Shown here one piece after another: positions 1-10,829 of a stretch of 64,000 nucleotides of DNA; within the stretch, counting starts at the first letter, position 1, and each line of letters begins with the position of its first letter. This stretch comes from Steinernema hermaphroditum (taxonomy: Eukaryota > Nematoda > Chromadorea > Rhabditida > Steinernematidae): contig CM059622.1 in the NCBI GenBank assembly GCA_030435675.1, positions 4,836,001 to 4,900,000 of the forward strand, in the 5' to 3' direction. Under the pieces are notes generated by a model that saw nothing but the letters and a program-made list of their open reading frames with translations, had not been told where the DNA came from and did no database searches. A program made the position numbers and the translations under genes.

Positions 1-887
1 TTCAAAATCTTAGTTGGCATTCTCCATTTGCCACACACAACGCTCTCTCAGGCACGCTCCATATTCAACAGAAACACCAAACCGATCTCACCATCAAAGT
101 CGACGCCGTCCAATGTTGATGTAGAAATCGCAAGTTGTTCCACACAGCTTGAAGAGAGCATCACATGCCCGAAGAAACAACAGAGAAGTTTCATTGTAAA
201 ATAAAACAAACACGTCAGAGACTTCTTTCGTTCTTTCGTCTTGACCACCGCTGTCGGCGATCGCTCAGGCTATTCGCTTCGATACCGAGCAGCACAAACC
301 GTTTGAGGGTCATGCTCAAGTAGGTGAGTCACCCTCTAGAGGCCTTGTAAAAGGAGATCAATAAACCGAAATGGAAAAGGTATGGAGTTGGAAGAAAGGA
401 GTCCCTCTTGTGTCCACGAGAGAAACTCTCACAAATGTCTTGTTGATTGAATCATGTTCAGTAAGCAAACACTCATAATCAGCATGTAAATAGCAGACAC
501 ATCGTTGCAAATCTCAAGATTACACACCGAGACTCCGTATAAAAGCGCTATTTTTGCCACCATTCCCACCAAAGCAAATGCCAATGTCTATTTGAAAATC
601 CCATCCGAATATGCTTATCGGCTAGATGTTTAATCTTCCTAAGGGAAGCCGCTAACATGGATTATGAAGTCCTTCTCTTGTGGGCGCAGTCATCTGCACT
701 GTACCTTTACTATTTACAATCACCATGATCGTCGTATCTATAAATCAACAAGCACCCGTTCGTCCTGTTTGTCGAGGCCTGTTTTTCCTGCAAAATGTTT
801 ACTCACATTTATTGTGTACTGTGTGCACGCATTCACAACTCTGTGTTGTATTTCATTATGTCTCAATATATTTCTCGCGGCTCTTCT
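1..887. other. no recognised gene
   Basis: I see no convincing gene here. A minus-strand frame at about 60-190 reads through a KLCG stretch that resembles the start of an insulin B chain, but the second B-chain cysteine is at the wrong spacing and no A-chain exon follows, so I do not call it. Confidence 0.5.
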
Positions 888-1211
888 TCAGGCGCACATC
901 TCCATCATCTTCTCCTTGGTCCAAACACGCTCCTCGCACAGTTCCTTCCGACAGCGGAACGCCCTCACGACTAAATCAAAACCTTTACAGTACTCTTCGG
1001 AGACCCACTCACCTTCTTCTCCGTCGAGAAGTCCCGAGCACATCTCCATGAGCTCTTGAACGAGGTTCTGGAGACACATCGTGCGCTGAGCCAGATCCTC
1101 GTTGTGCATCTTGATCATCAAAAGCTCACTGCTCGGCTTCAGAGCGTGTCCCAGAGCCGTGGACGCCATGAAGACGACCAGAAGAGCGACGAAAACAGAG
1201 TTAGCGACCAT
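888..1211 (-). CDS. small secreted cysteine-rich protein, possibly DUF19-like or a diverged insulin-like peptide
   Basis: An open frame of 107 residues begins with a typical signal peptide (MVANSVFVALLVVFMASTALG). The mature part has six cysteines if read as one exon; the first two are separated by 11 residues (MCLQNLVQELMEMC), as in an insulin B chain. The second half (FRCRKELCEERVWTKEKMME followed by MC) lacks the CC pair of an insulin A chain and looks more like nematode DUF19/T20D4.11-type secreted domains. Positions 971-1012 form a possible 42-base intron (GTGAGT to TTTAG) that keeps the frame; splicing it removes 14 residues and one cysteine. The gene lies at the edge of the insulin cluster, and its upstream sequence holds a TTATA element like that of its neighbours. 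The family call is uncertain; a secreted product is well supported. Confidence 0.5.
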   Translation of the reverse strand: MVANSVFVALLVVFMASTALGHALKPSSELLMIKMHNEDLAQRTMCLQNLVQELMEMCSGLLDGEEGEWVSEEYCKGFDLVVRAFRCRKELCEERVWTKEKMMEMCA

Positions 1212-3986
1212 CGTATCCTTGACAACCGGGAAGGTATAGTGAACAGCTCATTATAAGACCTCTTTTGTAGGCGCGAATATGGGCGGCGATTTTACACATA
1301 GCTTATGGATGGCATTCGAAAGGCCTTGTGGAGAGGAGTGGCCGCAGTGGAAGGCGAGTCTCTGGGGTTCACATGGCGGTTGACGGTGAAGCGATTAACC
1401 AAAGTATTCAGTCAAATTGGGTACACGTAAAGGGTATTTGGTACAGTGAAACGCACCAGCTACTTGTAACTTTGAGAAGTCAGCACAGTTTGGAGACATA
1501 TAGAGGGACCGGAGGCTCATCAACTCAAGACCATTCTTAGTTATATAGGCTTGCTGCCTATAAGCTTCAAGATGCAATTGTGTTTCATTTTTCGTTGGGT
1601 AACTTCTCGACACAAAGAGGAACTCTTCTCTTCAGAAGAACCGCTAGATGCGCCGTTTTTCCGTTCCACTTGTCTCGGCAAAACTAGTTTTTCTGTTCGG
1701 GGAAATCACCTTCGCCGTTCTGACCTTTGTGTCAAACCAAGCAACTTGGACGCTCTCAAAAGAGGGACCACCTTTGCCGAACCTTCTTCAACCTTTTTTC
1801 GTTCGTAAAGACGGGTTCGACAAACATTGATGTTGCGATTTGCCAAGGACTTCAGCACGTGCCATGCACGTGTGCCGAGAGTGCGCAGAAAATTAGATCT
1901 CAGTGATAGATTCCGATCCGATTCGTCTATAGAGAGCTGGTGTTCTAGCTTCTCTTCTACATGTTCCGTCTTGCTTCTCGCACCCTTTAACCACATTCTC
2001 GATCTCTCGAAATACCTGGACGTACACCAAAGCCAATCTTCTATCCTACAAATTGTAAATGTCAACGCTCTGTGATCAAAATGCAAATCCGTTTGTTTTC
2101 GCCTGCGCGACAAAGAAAACCACTCAGATATAATTCTCACAATGCATTGTATTTGTTCTAAACAATTGCTGCGAACGCGTCCTCAGAAATCAATCCAAAA
2201 CCGTTATTGTCCATCGGTTCCCAAGCATTCTTTTGTCTTTTCTCCTCAAAAACAAGCAGCGCTCACATAATTAACTTGAAGAGAAATAATTGGAATTCTT
2301 CTTAGAAGCCGAATCCTTAGAAGCCTTTCGGAAGGAGACACGGTAGCTCTACGGGTTTCAAAATCGGTGCTGGATTCACTTTCTTTGCCGCTTCGAAGTC
2401 GTGCCCTCCGCCGAAAAAAAAAGAAGAAAACTTCTTCGACATCGATCATTAGATAACTTGCATGGTGAATGTCATTGATTCAAGAATAAAGTATAGTAAA
2501 GATAAGGATGAAATGTTATACTTATACGACGGTCTAGGTCTACTTTGCTTTAGCTCAGGCTCACTGGCGACTCTACTCGTTGATTCCCAGTGATTCTTCG
2601 TGTAAGAACTGGGATGCTTTCTCCACTAACAGTTCTCTTTACCTCGTTGCAAAAGCACGCTCGACTGCCAAAATGCGGTCTTTGCACTTTACACCATACC
2701 GGGTACAGAAGAGCGTCTGTTCCCGGACGTTCCGGGGTAATCGTAAACCCGTTTTTTTCGCAGTTTGGTTTATGCCCCCGACGATACCGACGACTCCCCC
2801 GTCACAACACACCTTTCAGCGGAAATTTCCATAGACGCAACATTGCCGACAGACCAATGACTGTTCGAATTTTATTGGTTTACAGCAGGCGACATTTTGA
2901 TGACGCCTTGCATGGTGACCACTTCTTCTGTGTGGCAATCCTTGAGCAAGTCCGCATTAGCCTTTCGGAAATCCTTTCAAAATACGGAACATATCCCAAG
3001 ACGTGGAGATTGGCGTTTGGTCAGATAAACAAAGGACTAGGTTCTACTGAACGTGAGTCACACGTAAGAATAATCAAAACAGATGTGTTACGAGAAAAAT
3101 ATTTGTTCGACGGGATAATCCTCCCATGGATAATCAGAGAGTGGCGTTAGAATGGTGATGCTTGGACAACCTTATACATCTACACGATTTGGTTCTGTTT
3201 TGGTTAATGCCAGATCGCCCCCACAAAAAAAGAAATATCACTGCATACACTGAAATCAGCATTCAAAAACCAATAGATATTAATATCTAACGCCGACTTC
3301 CAATGGTCGACTCTGTGGATTCTTCTGAGGCATTTTAGCGTTTTGTAACCGACGCGCCGTTAACGTAATTAAACACACATTGAAGTTCAGTGTCCAAGCT
3401 GGCGATGACAGGTACAAAGTTCCAGATGTTGCGCCTGCAAGATTGACGCACGCGTTTGACAGCAATCATCGTCCATCGCACAATTAGTACCATAAGAAAC
3501 CTGTGCATAATAGTACATTTTCGCAACGTCGAGGTTCCACTCCAAATTCAGATGGAATGTAAATGAGGAGCTATAATTTATACTTGAAACTAACAGTACA
3601 TCAATCTATTTGGATCAGGAACGAAGTGTTGTGAACATACACAATGTTTACAGGCACTATTTTCGATTCATCGATAGTACAGAACAATTGAACAGAATGA
3701 CATACTGAACAGAAGCAATTTGTACCACGTTCTTCACATCAAATCACATTTTCTATCACTGTGTGTAATCTGAAACATTTGTAATCTGACATATTTGTAT
3801 TCGGCAAATCCCGAATAATGTACGAAAGAGTTCAACTACCTCGCAAAGATCTACCTGATTTCGCCCTAATTCTCCATTTTCCGTAACGGTTTTGCAGTCG
3901 TATTTTCATGGAATCCACTTTTGATTTCTCCGACTCCAAATGCAATACTTACTGCAAGTTCATCTCATTGCCAAAAAATTTATTCC
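1212..3986. other. gene-poor stretch
   Basis: I find no recognisable gene, RNA or mobile element. The longest open frame (about 2590-3150, plus strand) has composition and codon use unlike the neighbouring genes, no signal peptide and no familiar motif, so I treat it as chance. Confidence 0.4.
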
Positions 3987-4404
3987 CTAAACAAATAATC
4001 TACTTTCACAACACAATAACTTATTGATCCGTCGAAGACTGCAGCCGCTCCGACAGCAGTCTTTCTTTACATTTTCAAAGCGCTGCCGCTCACCTATACC
4101 ACCCTGGTTAAAACAGCAGCCATAAGAGACATACCTCTGTTCCTGCCCATGATGGCGCAATTTCCACAGACTTCTTGAATGGCATCAAAGAAGCGTTCGC
4201 CGCAAAGACGCTGCGGTTTCACAGCTCTAACTGAATCAGAACCTGAAGAAAAGCTGCTCCAAAACACTTTTTCAACCTAAAATTAATTTTTCGATTTCGA
4301 AAACAAAACCAACTTACCTCAAATGAATTCTCCGGTGAAGTAGGAACCGTGGCCGAAGAGACGGCGAAGAACACAATCGATACCGCCAAAAGAGCGAGAT
4401 TCAT
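3987..4404 (-). CDS. insulin-like peptide with eight cysteines
   Basis: The three exons are 4404-4318, 4276-4135 and 4093-3987. Exon 1 encodes a signal peptide (MNLALLAVSIVFFAVSSA). Exon 2 encodes the B chain RLCGERFFDAIQEVCGNC, with the canonical C-x11-C spacing plus a third cysteine. Exon 3 encodes the A chain DCCRSGCSLRRINKLLCCES, with CC-x3-C-x9-C plus an extra cysteine. That makes eight cysteines, enough for four disulfides, as in the nematode insulins that carry an additional bond. Secreted insulin-like peptides act as agonists or antagonists of the DAF-2-type receptor. Intron 2 (41 bases, phase 1) must end at TATAG, because the earlier CCAG acceptor brings in an early stop. The closest relative in the window is the gene at 10830, which shares the GER-x2-FE linker, the SLRRI core and the intron position. 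The insulin call is very secure; the exact 3' splice site is inferred. Confidence 0.85.
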
Positions 4405-4434
4405 TTTAGGTAAAGGCTAGGTGAAGCGTGTTCC

Positions 4435-4452
4435 GATAAGCGCCCTTTTATG
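4435..4452 (-). promoter_or_regulatory. TATA-like box plus TTATC motif upstream of insulin-like gene 3987
   Basis: Read on the minus strand this is CATAAAAGGGCGCTTATC, a TATA-like stretch followed by a GATA-type site (TTATC), ending about 30 bases before the start codon. The same arrangement recurs upstream of other insulin-like genes in the window. Its function is inferred. Confidence 0.4.
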
Positions 4453-6174
4453 CGGACTCACGTACAAAGAACAGAAAGAGATGGCGTGACGCCTTCTGAT
4501 AGGGGACGAACTCGGAGATGGGTGACCTTCTAATCACTGCAGCCCCGTCATAAGGTCCTTGGACGGACGCTCAGCGCTTCGCAACATTTTGGTTCAAGCG
4601 AAAAGTGTAAGGAGATCAGCTGCGATTTCATGAAACGCGAAAGAACAGAGAACTTGGGGTATATAGCCTCATAACATATGTGAAATTCTATATTCCCATG
4701 TTTTGAGTTTTCCCAATTATCTATCTGTTTACGTATCTTCTTTGGTGTGTGTTTTGATCTGAAGATCAGTGCCCCGTCTCAAAGGCTTATTCCAACACTT
4801 CCTGGTCCAGAAAGCTTTTGTTAATCGTGCCAAAAATATTGTGTCCAATCCGCAACGGAGAAGGTGGTCTATGACCATAATAAAAAAGTGTGTTTTTGGG
4901 TGAACTCCCAGCAGTTCAAGATGAAGAGAAACCTATACTGTCGCTGAATTCTTGGTACAATGAACCACAATGACCTAACATCGTTCGCAACATTTTATCG
5001 CCAGTTCAAGGAGTTCACCTTCTTCTTGTTTCCACGCCTTGGCCACGTGATTCTTCCTCTTCTCCATTTGAAATTTGTGTGAGGGCAAAAGGTCGAAGCA
5101 AGTGCTGATGTAACCGATTCTGCCGGCCTGATAACTATGCAATCGAAGGCCCTGACGGCGACATATTAAACGTGCTGTTGATAAAAAACGGTGCCGACGG
5201 TCTGGTGCCATCGTTCGTTATCGCTTTTTTTTCAATGGAATGCTTCTCGACTGGCCTTGGCTTCATGGTCACATTTATGCACACACTGAAGGCGGCACAA
5301 CAAGAAGACCATACAAGTTATACAATGGTAATTTTAATGCTGAAAAAAGCTGAAAATATGTACTTTCCCACACGCCTTCCCCATGTGCGAGAAGCGGTAA
5401 ACATTCGGCACAGAACAATTCGTTAATTCATAAATATTTCCGATTTGTAAGTTCGGGGCGTCTGTCTAGACGAACTCAAAACAAGATCTCGGCTACTTAT
5501 ATTGTAGTCAAAGTGACGAATTAGAGAAAGGAACAGTGACAAAAAGTGACGAAAAAACAATCATTGTGCGCAATCATTTATCTCCTTTCTCAGTAACCGA
5601 GAAGATAGAAAAATATAACCCGGGAAACAGAGTGATGCCTGTCGTCATCATAGGCTGAAGATCGTCTATGAAAATTTACATCCGACTAAAGAACGGATGT
5701 TATCCTAGCAGAGTGCCCTTTGCCCTTCACATTTACCCGTTCCATTGCGGACAAAGATCTGAATGAAGGTATATCTTTCGGTGCAATTCAAAAGGCTCTT
5801 TTTTCCAAATAGTTTGTGTAGATTTGTTCAGCGTTTTCCAGAAGATTTTAACCACAATGGTGTGGACATGTTGTTAGCCAAAGCTCGCCTATACTTTATA
5901 TAGCCGTGTATCAAACCAGTTAGTTTCTTGTGTGAATCGCTGGCTCAGCACTGTAAGCCTCCTTTCTGGAGAAACGCACGCCAGGTAAATACCGTATTTA
6001 AGCTGTTTTTTTAGAGCAAATGCGCCATTTAATCTCTAACGTCAAATGTCGATCCCTTCGTTAACGAGTCCTCGTGAGATTACTTCGGCATATAAAGTGT
6101 GTGGATTAAACAACGGGGTAAATAACATTGTTCACTCAACATTTAGCAAATCACTGGGTATCATTAAAAACAAG
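4453..6174. other. no recognised gene
   Basis: I see no gene supported by splice structure or homology in this stretch between two minus-strand insulin-like genes. It is AT-rich with scattered short open frames only. Confidence 0.4.
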
Positions 6175-6569
6175 CTATTTGCAGAATGCCAAGTGGATCT
6201 CGGCGACAGAGCAGCCTGGATAGCAGCATCCCGTCCAGATGTTGTTGATCTCCTCCGGTGAGACTAGAACTAGAAAATGACCAATGCAACCTTGTACCGT
6301 ACTTACAGTCGTGTTTCTCTAGGGAAGCTCCGTTCTTGCACGTCTGCTCCAGGACCCTGACCAGATCGTTTCCACACAGGTTCTTCTTCTCGAACATGTC
6401 CTTCTCCATTTCGTTTCTGATGTAGTCCTTGGCCTAAGACGTGAAGCTACAGTATGCAAACTGCAAATACACTTACGGCAGACGGGACTAGCACGACTAC
6501 ATCTTCTCTGAGAGGCGAAGCGCTGATCATGGATGACACAACGGCGAGGATGAGAATTGCGTTAACCAT
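6175..6569 (-). CDS. insulin-like peptide
   Basis: The exons are 6569-6477, 6433-6307 and 6263-6175, giving a 102-residue precursor. Exon 1 encodes a signal peptide (MVNAILILAVVSSMISA). Exon 2 carries the B chain NLCGNDLVRVLEQTC, with C-x11-C spacing and the Gly after the first cysteine. Exon 3 carries the A chain CCYPGCSVAEIHLAFCK. Six cysteines fit the standard three-disulfide fold, with a short linker between chains and no obvious dibasic cleavage, as in nematode single-chain insulins. Intron 2 is phase 1 like the rest of the cluster and ends in a doubled acceptor, CTAGTTCTAG. Only the second AG keeps the frame; the first would create a stop. The product is a secreted ligand, presumably for the DAF-2-type insulin receptor. 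Confidence 0.88.
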
Positions 6570-6667
6570 GTTTCCCTGTAACCTGAAGCAACGAGTCGTA
6601 TACGAAAGTTGCCGAGAAGCGAGTTCTCGAGAGCTGTTGACAATAACGCCTCGGATCGGCAGAATAC

Positions 6668-6683
6668 ATATAAGAGCTTATGC
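6668..6683 (-). promoter_or_regulatory. TATA-like box plus TTATA motif upstream of insulin-like gene 6175
   Basis: On the minus strand this reads CATAAGCTCTTATATG, the same layout as the modules upstream of the other insulin-like genes but with TTATA in place of TTATC. It lies about 100 bases before the start codon, so a longer leader or another core promoter is possible. Confidence 0.3.
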
Positions 6684-6699
6684 GCCGCGTGGGAATACA

Positions 6700-8299
6700 A
6701 AAAGGCCGATTGTGGGAAAATTGTGTTTGCGCGCCTCGAGAAGTTATATAGAAGCCTCCGGTGGCCGCACCTACAAGACTAGGAAGTTAACAGGGTGTAA
6801 AAACATCACAGTGCGTTTCTCAAAAAGGAAAAATACGGACTTCAGTCCTTGAAACATGCCACTAATACGAAAGCTTTGCCTTTGGACGTTGGATACAAAA
6901 GAAAAAAGTGAAACGACGTCCGTCAAAATACGAACCACACACGGGTGGTGGACAAGAATTTTAAAGGTTTATTCGGGCGTAGCCATGATGAGATTGCCTA
7001 TGCCGTGGGAGTGGCGGTTTGCGTATCAGAGTTCAACCTGAAAGGCTTCACCATTCCTCCCAAAATACATCGCGTATCAACTGAAAATTCATCCGAAGGG
7101 CTTCTATTTAAATGCACAAGCTTTAATCTATGAATCGTCCGGAGACGTCAAAGGCGACATTTCCGATGTTCTAAAGCATTTTTGAATGCGAGTGGATCTT
7201 TCGAAGACAGATGATGACAAACGACCTCCTATGGGAATGTGTACCAGATGACAGAGAACTTGTAAAGTTCATGACGTATTCCAAGAAGACATCGTTCACT
7301 CGAACCTCTTGTTTGGTGTACCACAACAGTGACTTAGGCGTCAACCAGTAGAATACATTTTTTGGTCGATCTCGAGAGCGGCAGTGACAAATCGCGTCAT
7401 TCGAAGAAAGCTGAAATATGTTCCATGATAAACAGCGCTAGAATTTCGCCGCCCGCTGGCCAAATGAGCAAAAAAGCGACACGAAAGAACTTGTCCCATG
7501 AACGTTTCCGGTTTGTTTTGGACATTCCCCTTATTAGCTTGTCATAGGAGTCCTATTGCGATCCTGTTTTCCTATTCCATCCTGCCCATATCCACATGAA
7601 ATATGAGCGTGCGACGGAACGCTCTTCGTAAACGCCACACTAGCATAGCAGCTCAGCTTCCGCATCTTTACAACAGAGGTTTTCGGTGAGTGCGGCATAA
7701 GCCATCAGGTATCTTGATGGTTGTCTCACACAGCTATGATCGCCTCTGGTCTCCTCCCAAGCGCTCAAAGCTAATTGAAATAATATAGCTGGACAACTTC
7801 TCATGTCTCAAATTTCCGACGCCTACATGGTGAGCAAAGTTTCACCAGGAAAATAGCCGCGTGGGTGTTCCTATGATTTCATCTGTGCTTACAAGAAATA
7901 CCCAAATGCCTACGGCTAACTATGGACCTCCATGTCATCCTAACTCGACGAAATAAAGAGACTGGCTAGGAAGAAGATTCAGCACATCCAACCCATGTTC
8001 CAGAAGCTTTGTCACATCACGCATTTCTCATCTTTCTCCTTCACGATGTGCCTGCTTAATTGATTTTCGACTACGTTCACTTCTTCGAAACCTCTAAGCA
8101 CAAACAAAGATCAGTGAAGCGGTTCCATATCAGCGTCGATCGCAACATTTCAGGTCAGCAAGTTGATAAAGACGACGGTGCGCCGGCCTCCCCTCCTCAA
8201 CCGAAGTTACACGTCATTGTTCGATACCTGACAGCGACACCCTGTTTTTGAATTACAACGCGAAAGTAGATATTTGTGATGCTGGAACACTTTTGCTCA
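6700..8299. other. no recognised gene
   Basis: I can support no gene here. A plus-strand frame near 6945-7133 has fairly gene-like composition but no start, splice context or familiar motif. It could be a remnant of an old gene or element. Confidence 0.35.
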
Positions 8300-8612
8300 C
8301 ACGACCAAAAAGCGGACTTATGCGCCAGGGAACCGAGACTTTTAACGCAATTTTTATGAAATAATCTTAGCTCATGAATGGTTTCAAAAGGCCGTCATTG
8401 CCGTGTCACCACAAAAAAATCTCCTTTAAGAAGACGAAAAATGACTTCATGGAAACGTATTGTGAATTTCTGAACGCGTTTGCTCACAAAAAGTGGACTC
8501 ATGCACTAGGGAACGAAGTCTTGCAACTGAATGTTTATGAAATTATTTTAGCCCTTGTCATTAAGGCTGTCATTGCCGTGTAACTACAAAGAACACCATC
8601 CTTGAAGACGGC
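8300..8612 (+). repeat. diverged direct duplication of about 120 bases
   Basis: The segment starting near 8298 (GCTCACACGACC, then AAAAGCGGACTTATGC) recurs in diverged form from about 8480 (GCTCACAAAAAGTGGACTCA). Both copies continue through a GGCCGTCATTGCCGTGT / GGCTGTCATTGCCGTGT block and end near a GAAGACG motif. It lies 200-500 bases upstream of the insulin-like gene at 8828. No coding role is apparent. Confidence 0.6.
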
Positions 8613-8788
8613 TCTACAGTTCCTTGGAGATAGAGGTAGATTCCGCAACAACCTCTTAACGGTACCACTATCCGTTTACAGAGGAGGAGTCGACAACATC
8701 TCCCGTTTTACGACCCGGTGTCGTCGAGTATTATCAGAGAATCTCATGCCCCCCCCCCCTCCAGAAACCCCGCCTATAGCAGTCCTTT

Positions 8789-8807
8789 CATAAGCGTTTC
8801 TTATCAA
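8789..8807 (+). promoter_or_regulatory. TATA-like box plus TTATC motif upstream of insulin-like gene 8828
   Basis: The sequence CATAAGCGTTTCTTATCAA lies about 20-40 bases before the start codon. It matches the layout CATAA, about 7 bases, TTATC seen upstream of the genes at 3987 and 10830. TTATC is the reverse complement of a GATA-factor core; the role is inferred. Confidence 0.4.
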
Positions 8808-8827
8808 AGGGTCTTATTTTGGTCACA

Positions 8828-9236
8828 ATGAGAGTCATCGTTCCACTGCTCTTCGCCGCTTTGACCCTCGAACTAAAAGCGGCTCTGCTTTGGCAGGATT
8901 ACAAGGAGACGGTCGCTCTCATTCGTGTAAGTGTTCCTTTTCCTTCTCATTAGCACAAGAAACGTTTCCAGGAACGAGAAGAAGCCGACTTATCGCCAGA
9001 GTATACCAAGAGGAAATTTTGTGGCAAAATGTTCACCGATGCACTGAATGACTTCTGTGTGGACGGAGCCGATCTACACAAGCACAAACGTGAGTTTTGA
9101 CCTTACAAGCTGCGATGAACGCGATATTTCAGTGTCCAAGCAAGAAATGTCTCAGCTCCTCCATGAGTGTTGCCATCGAGGCTGCAGTTTGGCCCGAATG
9201 GCGTACACTTTTTGCGCCGCTCATAAAAATCTGTAG
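8828..9236 (+). CDS. insulin-like peptide
   Basis: The exons are 8828-8926, 8972-9089 and 9133-9236, giving a 106-residue precursor. Exon 1 encodes a hydrophobic signal peptide (MRVIVPLLFAALTLELKA). Exon 2 carries the B chain KFCGKMFTDALNDFC with C-x11-C spacing. Exon 3 carries the A chain ECCHRGCSLARMAYTFC followed by a short tail. Intron 2 is phase 1, at the same place as in the other members. The six cysteines predict the canonical insulin fold. The product should be a secreted ligand of the insulin/IGF receptor. Neighbouring paralogs lie on both strands, so this is a shuffled cluster rather than a simple head-to-tail tandem array. Confidence 0.88.
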
Positions 9237-10784
9237 CTGCTGATGACGGCCTTTTAACTGATAATAACGTTGATATGCGATGTGACTGTTGTTATTGGGT
9301 AACGTAGCATTATTGGAACGACAGGACATGTGGCTACGGTATCTGTCTCATTATGTGTTTTGGTGACTGTTCATCAATTACAGAATTGATAATGCACACG
9401 CAAAACTTCATTTCAACAACTTGTCATAACATTTTTTGGAAAGGATCAGGACCGGGTGGAAAATCAACCGCTTTCACGCAGATCTAGGTGATAAAGCGAC
9501 TGCCACCGTTCAGCGGATAGCAAAACAGCAGCGAGCAACCGAACATGCACCGAAATGGGGACGCATTTTCGTTTTACCAAGACAGCATACATGTATTAAG
9601 AATACGGTTCGGCCCTCAAGACTTCGGGTCTCGATGAATCGACTCTTTCTCATTCGAATGACAACCCTAATCAAGATTCAAGGCTTTTTGTGGCTTTGAA
9701 AACCAAGACCACAAAAAAAACGACCATGCAACAGGTTGAATGGAAGCTACTCGGTTTACCTGAAAATGTTTTCGAAACACAGTTTTTCGAGAACGTTGGG
9801 GAATTTGAGATGTTCGATACACCGTATGCCACCAAAATTCAAACCTAAAATCCTTCGATGAGTTTTCGCGGACAATACCACCAATCTCCTTAAATAAAGA
9901 AGACCTGGAAGATATTACATATCACCTTTGGAATCGGTAATGGCCTCTGATCACGCCAGAACCTCGACAGTAATCAGTTTTCCGTTTGGTATCCACTGTA
10001 GTCTAGTTATATCTCTACGTGCGTGTTCAGAACACGTGGGCTTTGCATTTTTTCAGATTATGTCACTAGTTCTACCGTATTAGTGAGTGCTCTTTGAACA
10101 GTGCGTACCAAACGTGTGCACGAATCCACTACTTGGAGATTACAGATGACGTACATTGGAAGCAAAACTGTGTGACGACGTGATTTTTATCGAAAGCCGT
10201 TTGACCATTTGCGATTATTTCGCTATCAGTCTGATCGGAATCTTTCTTTATGTGCGTCATACTGCGTTATTCTAGAAATCTGTTATGCCAAAAATAAAAA
10301 AGACACGTGATTCGATTGCAGTATGGTATTTTCCGGGAGTTGAACCCGAAATTCCTAAACATTATTGAATAAATTAAAAATAAATTACATTGTCTCAAAT
10401 GAATAGCGTAGACTAGTCACAGACTGTGATAGACCAAGACGACAAAAGCGTTCTGTATGTTTAAGTTTTGTCAAAGTCTATCTATCCTTGTTCTGAAAAC
10501 AAACACTTTCCTCTCAGACTATTTTCCAGGAGTCAACCCGAAATTCCGAACAACAATTGACTAAATGACCAGTGTTCTGTAGGCTGGTCAAAGACAATAG
10601 ACCAGGTCCACAAGGACGTCATTCCAGAACGCTCTTTGAACGGCTAACGACGAATTGTGACGAAAGAACGACAATTGTGATAGGCGCGTCGATCTTTCGT
10701 GCTGTGGGGAATATCGGACTGATTAGAATAGTGCCTATGTACTCGTGAATTACTGCTTCGCACGCCACCTCCCGCGACTTTTGT
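9237..10784. other. gene-poor stretch with a diverged direct repeat
   Basis: No gene is supported. Two related segments (about 10326-10480 and 10521-10640) each begin ATTTTCC-GGGAGT/AGGAGT, then CAACCCGAAATTCC, and later share GAC-x-ATAGACCA and a TTCTGTA motif. The first contains a tRNA T-arm-like string (GGGAGTTGAACCCG), so a tRNA-derived SINE remnant is possible but unproven. Confidence 0.4.
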
Positions 10785-10802
10785 TATAAAAGAAAGATTA
10801 TC
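10785..10802 (+). promoter_or_regulatory. TATA box plus TTATC motif upstream of insulin-like gene 10830
   Basis: TATAAAAGAAAGATTATC ends 27 bases before the start codon. It is the best TATA match in the insulin cluster, and the spacing to TTATC matches the modules at 4435 and 8789. Confidence 0.5.
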
Positions 10803-10829
10803 AGGAGGCAAACCTTCACTGCTCTGACT

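Noticed and set aside
60..190. Minus-strand frame with KLCG, like an insulin B chain
   Set aside because: The next cysteine is only two residues away (KLCGTTC), no second B-chain cysteine is at the right distance, and no A-chain exon follows.
888..1211. Secreted cysteine-rich gene as an insulin
   Set aside because: The B-chain-like C-x11-C spacing is present, but no CC pair or CC-x3-C A chain can be read in any frame or splice form, so I kept it as a separate secreted protein.
2590..3150. Long plus-strand open frame (186 residues)
   Set aside because: No signal peptide, domain, splice context or codon bias; probably chance.
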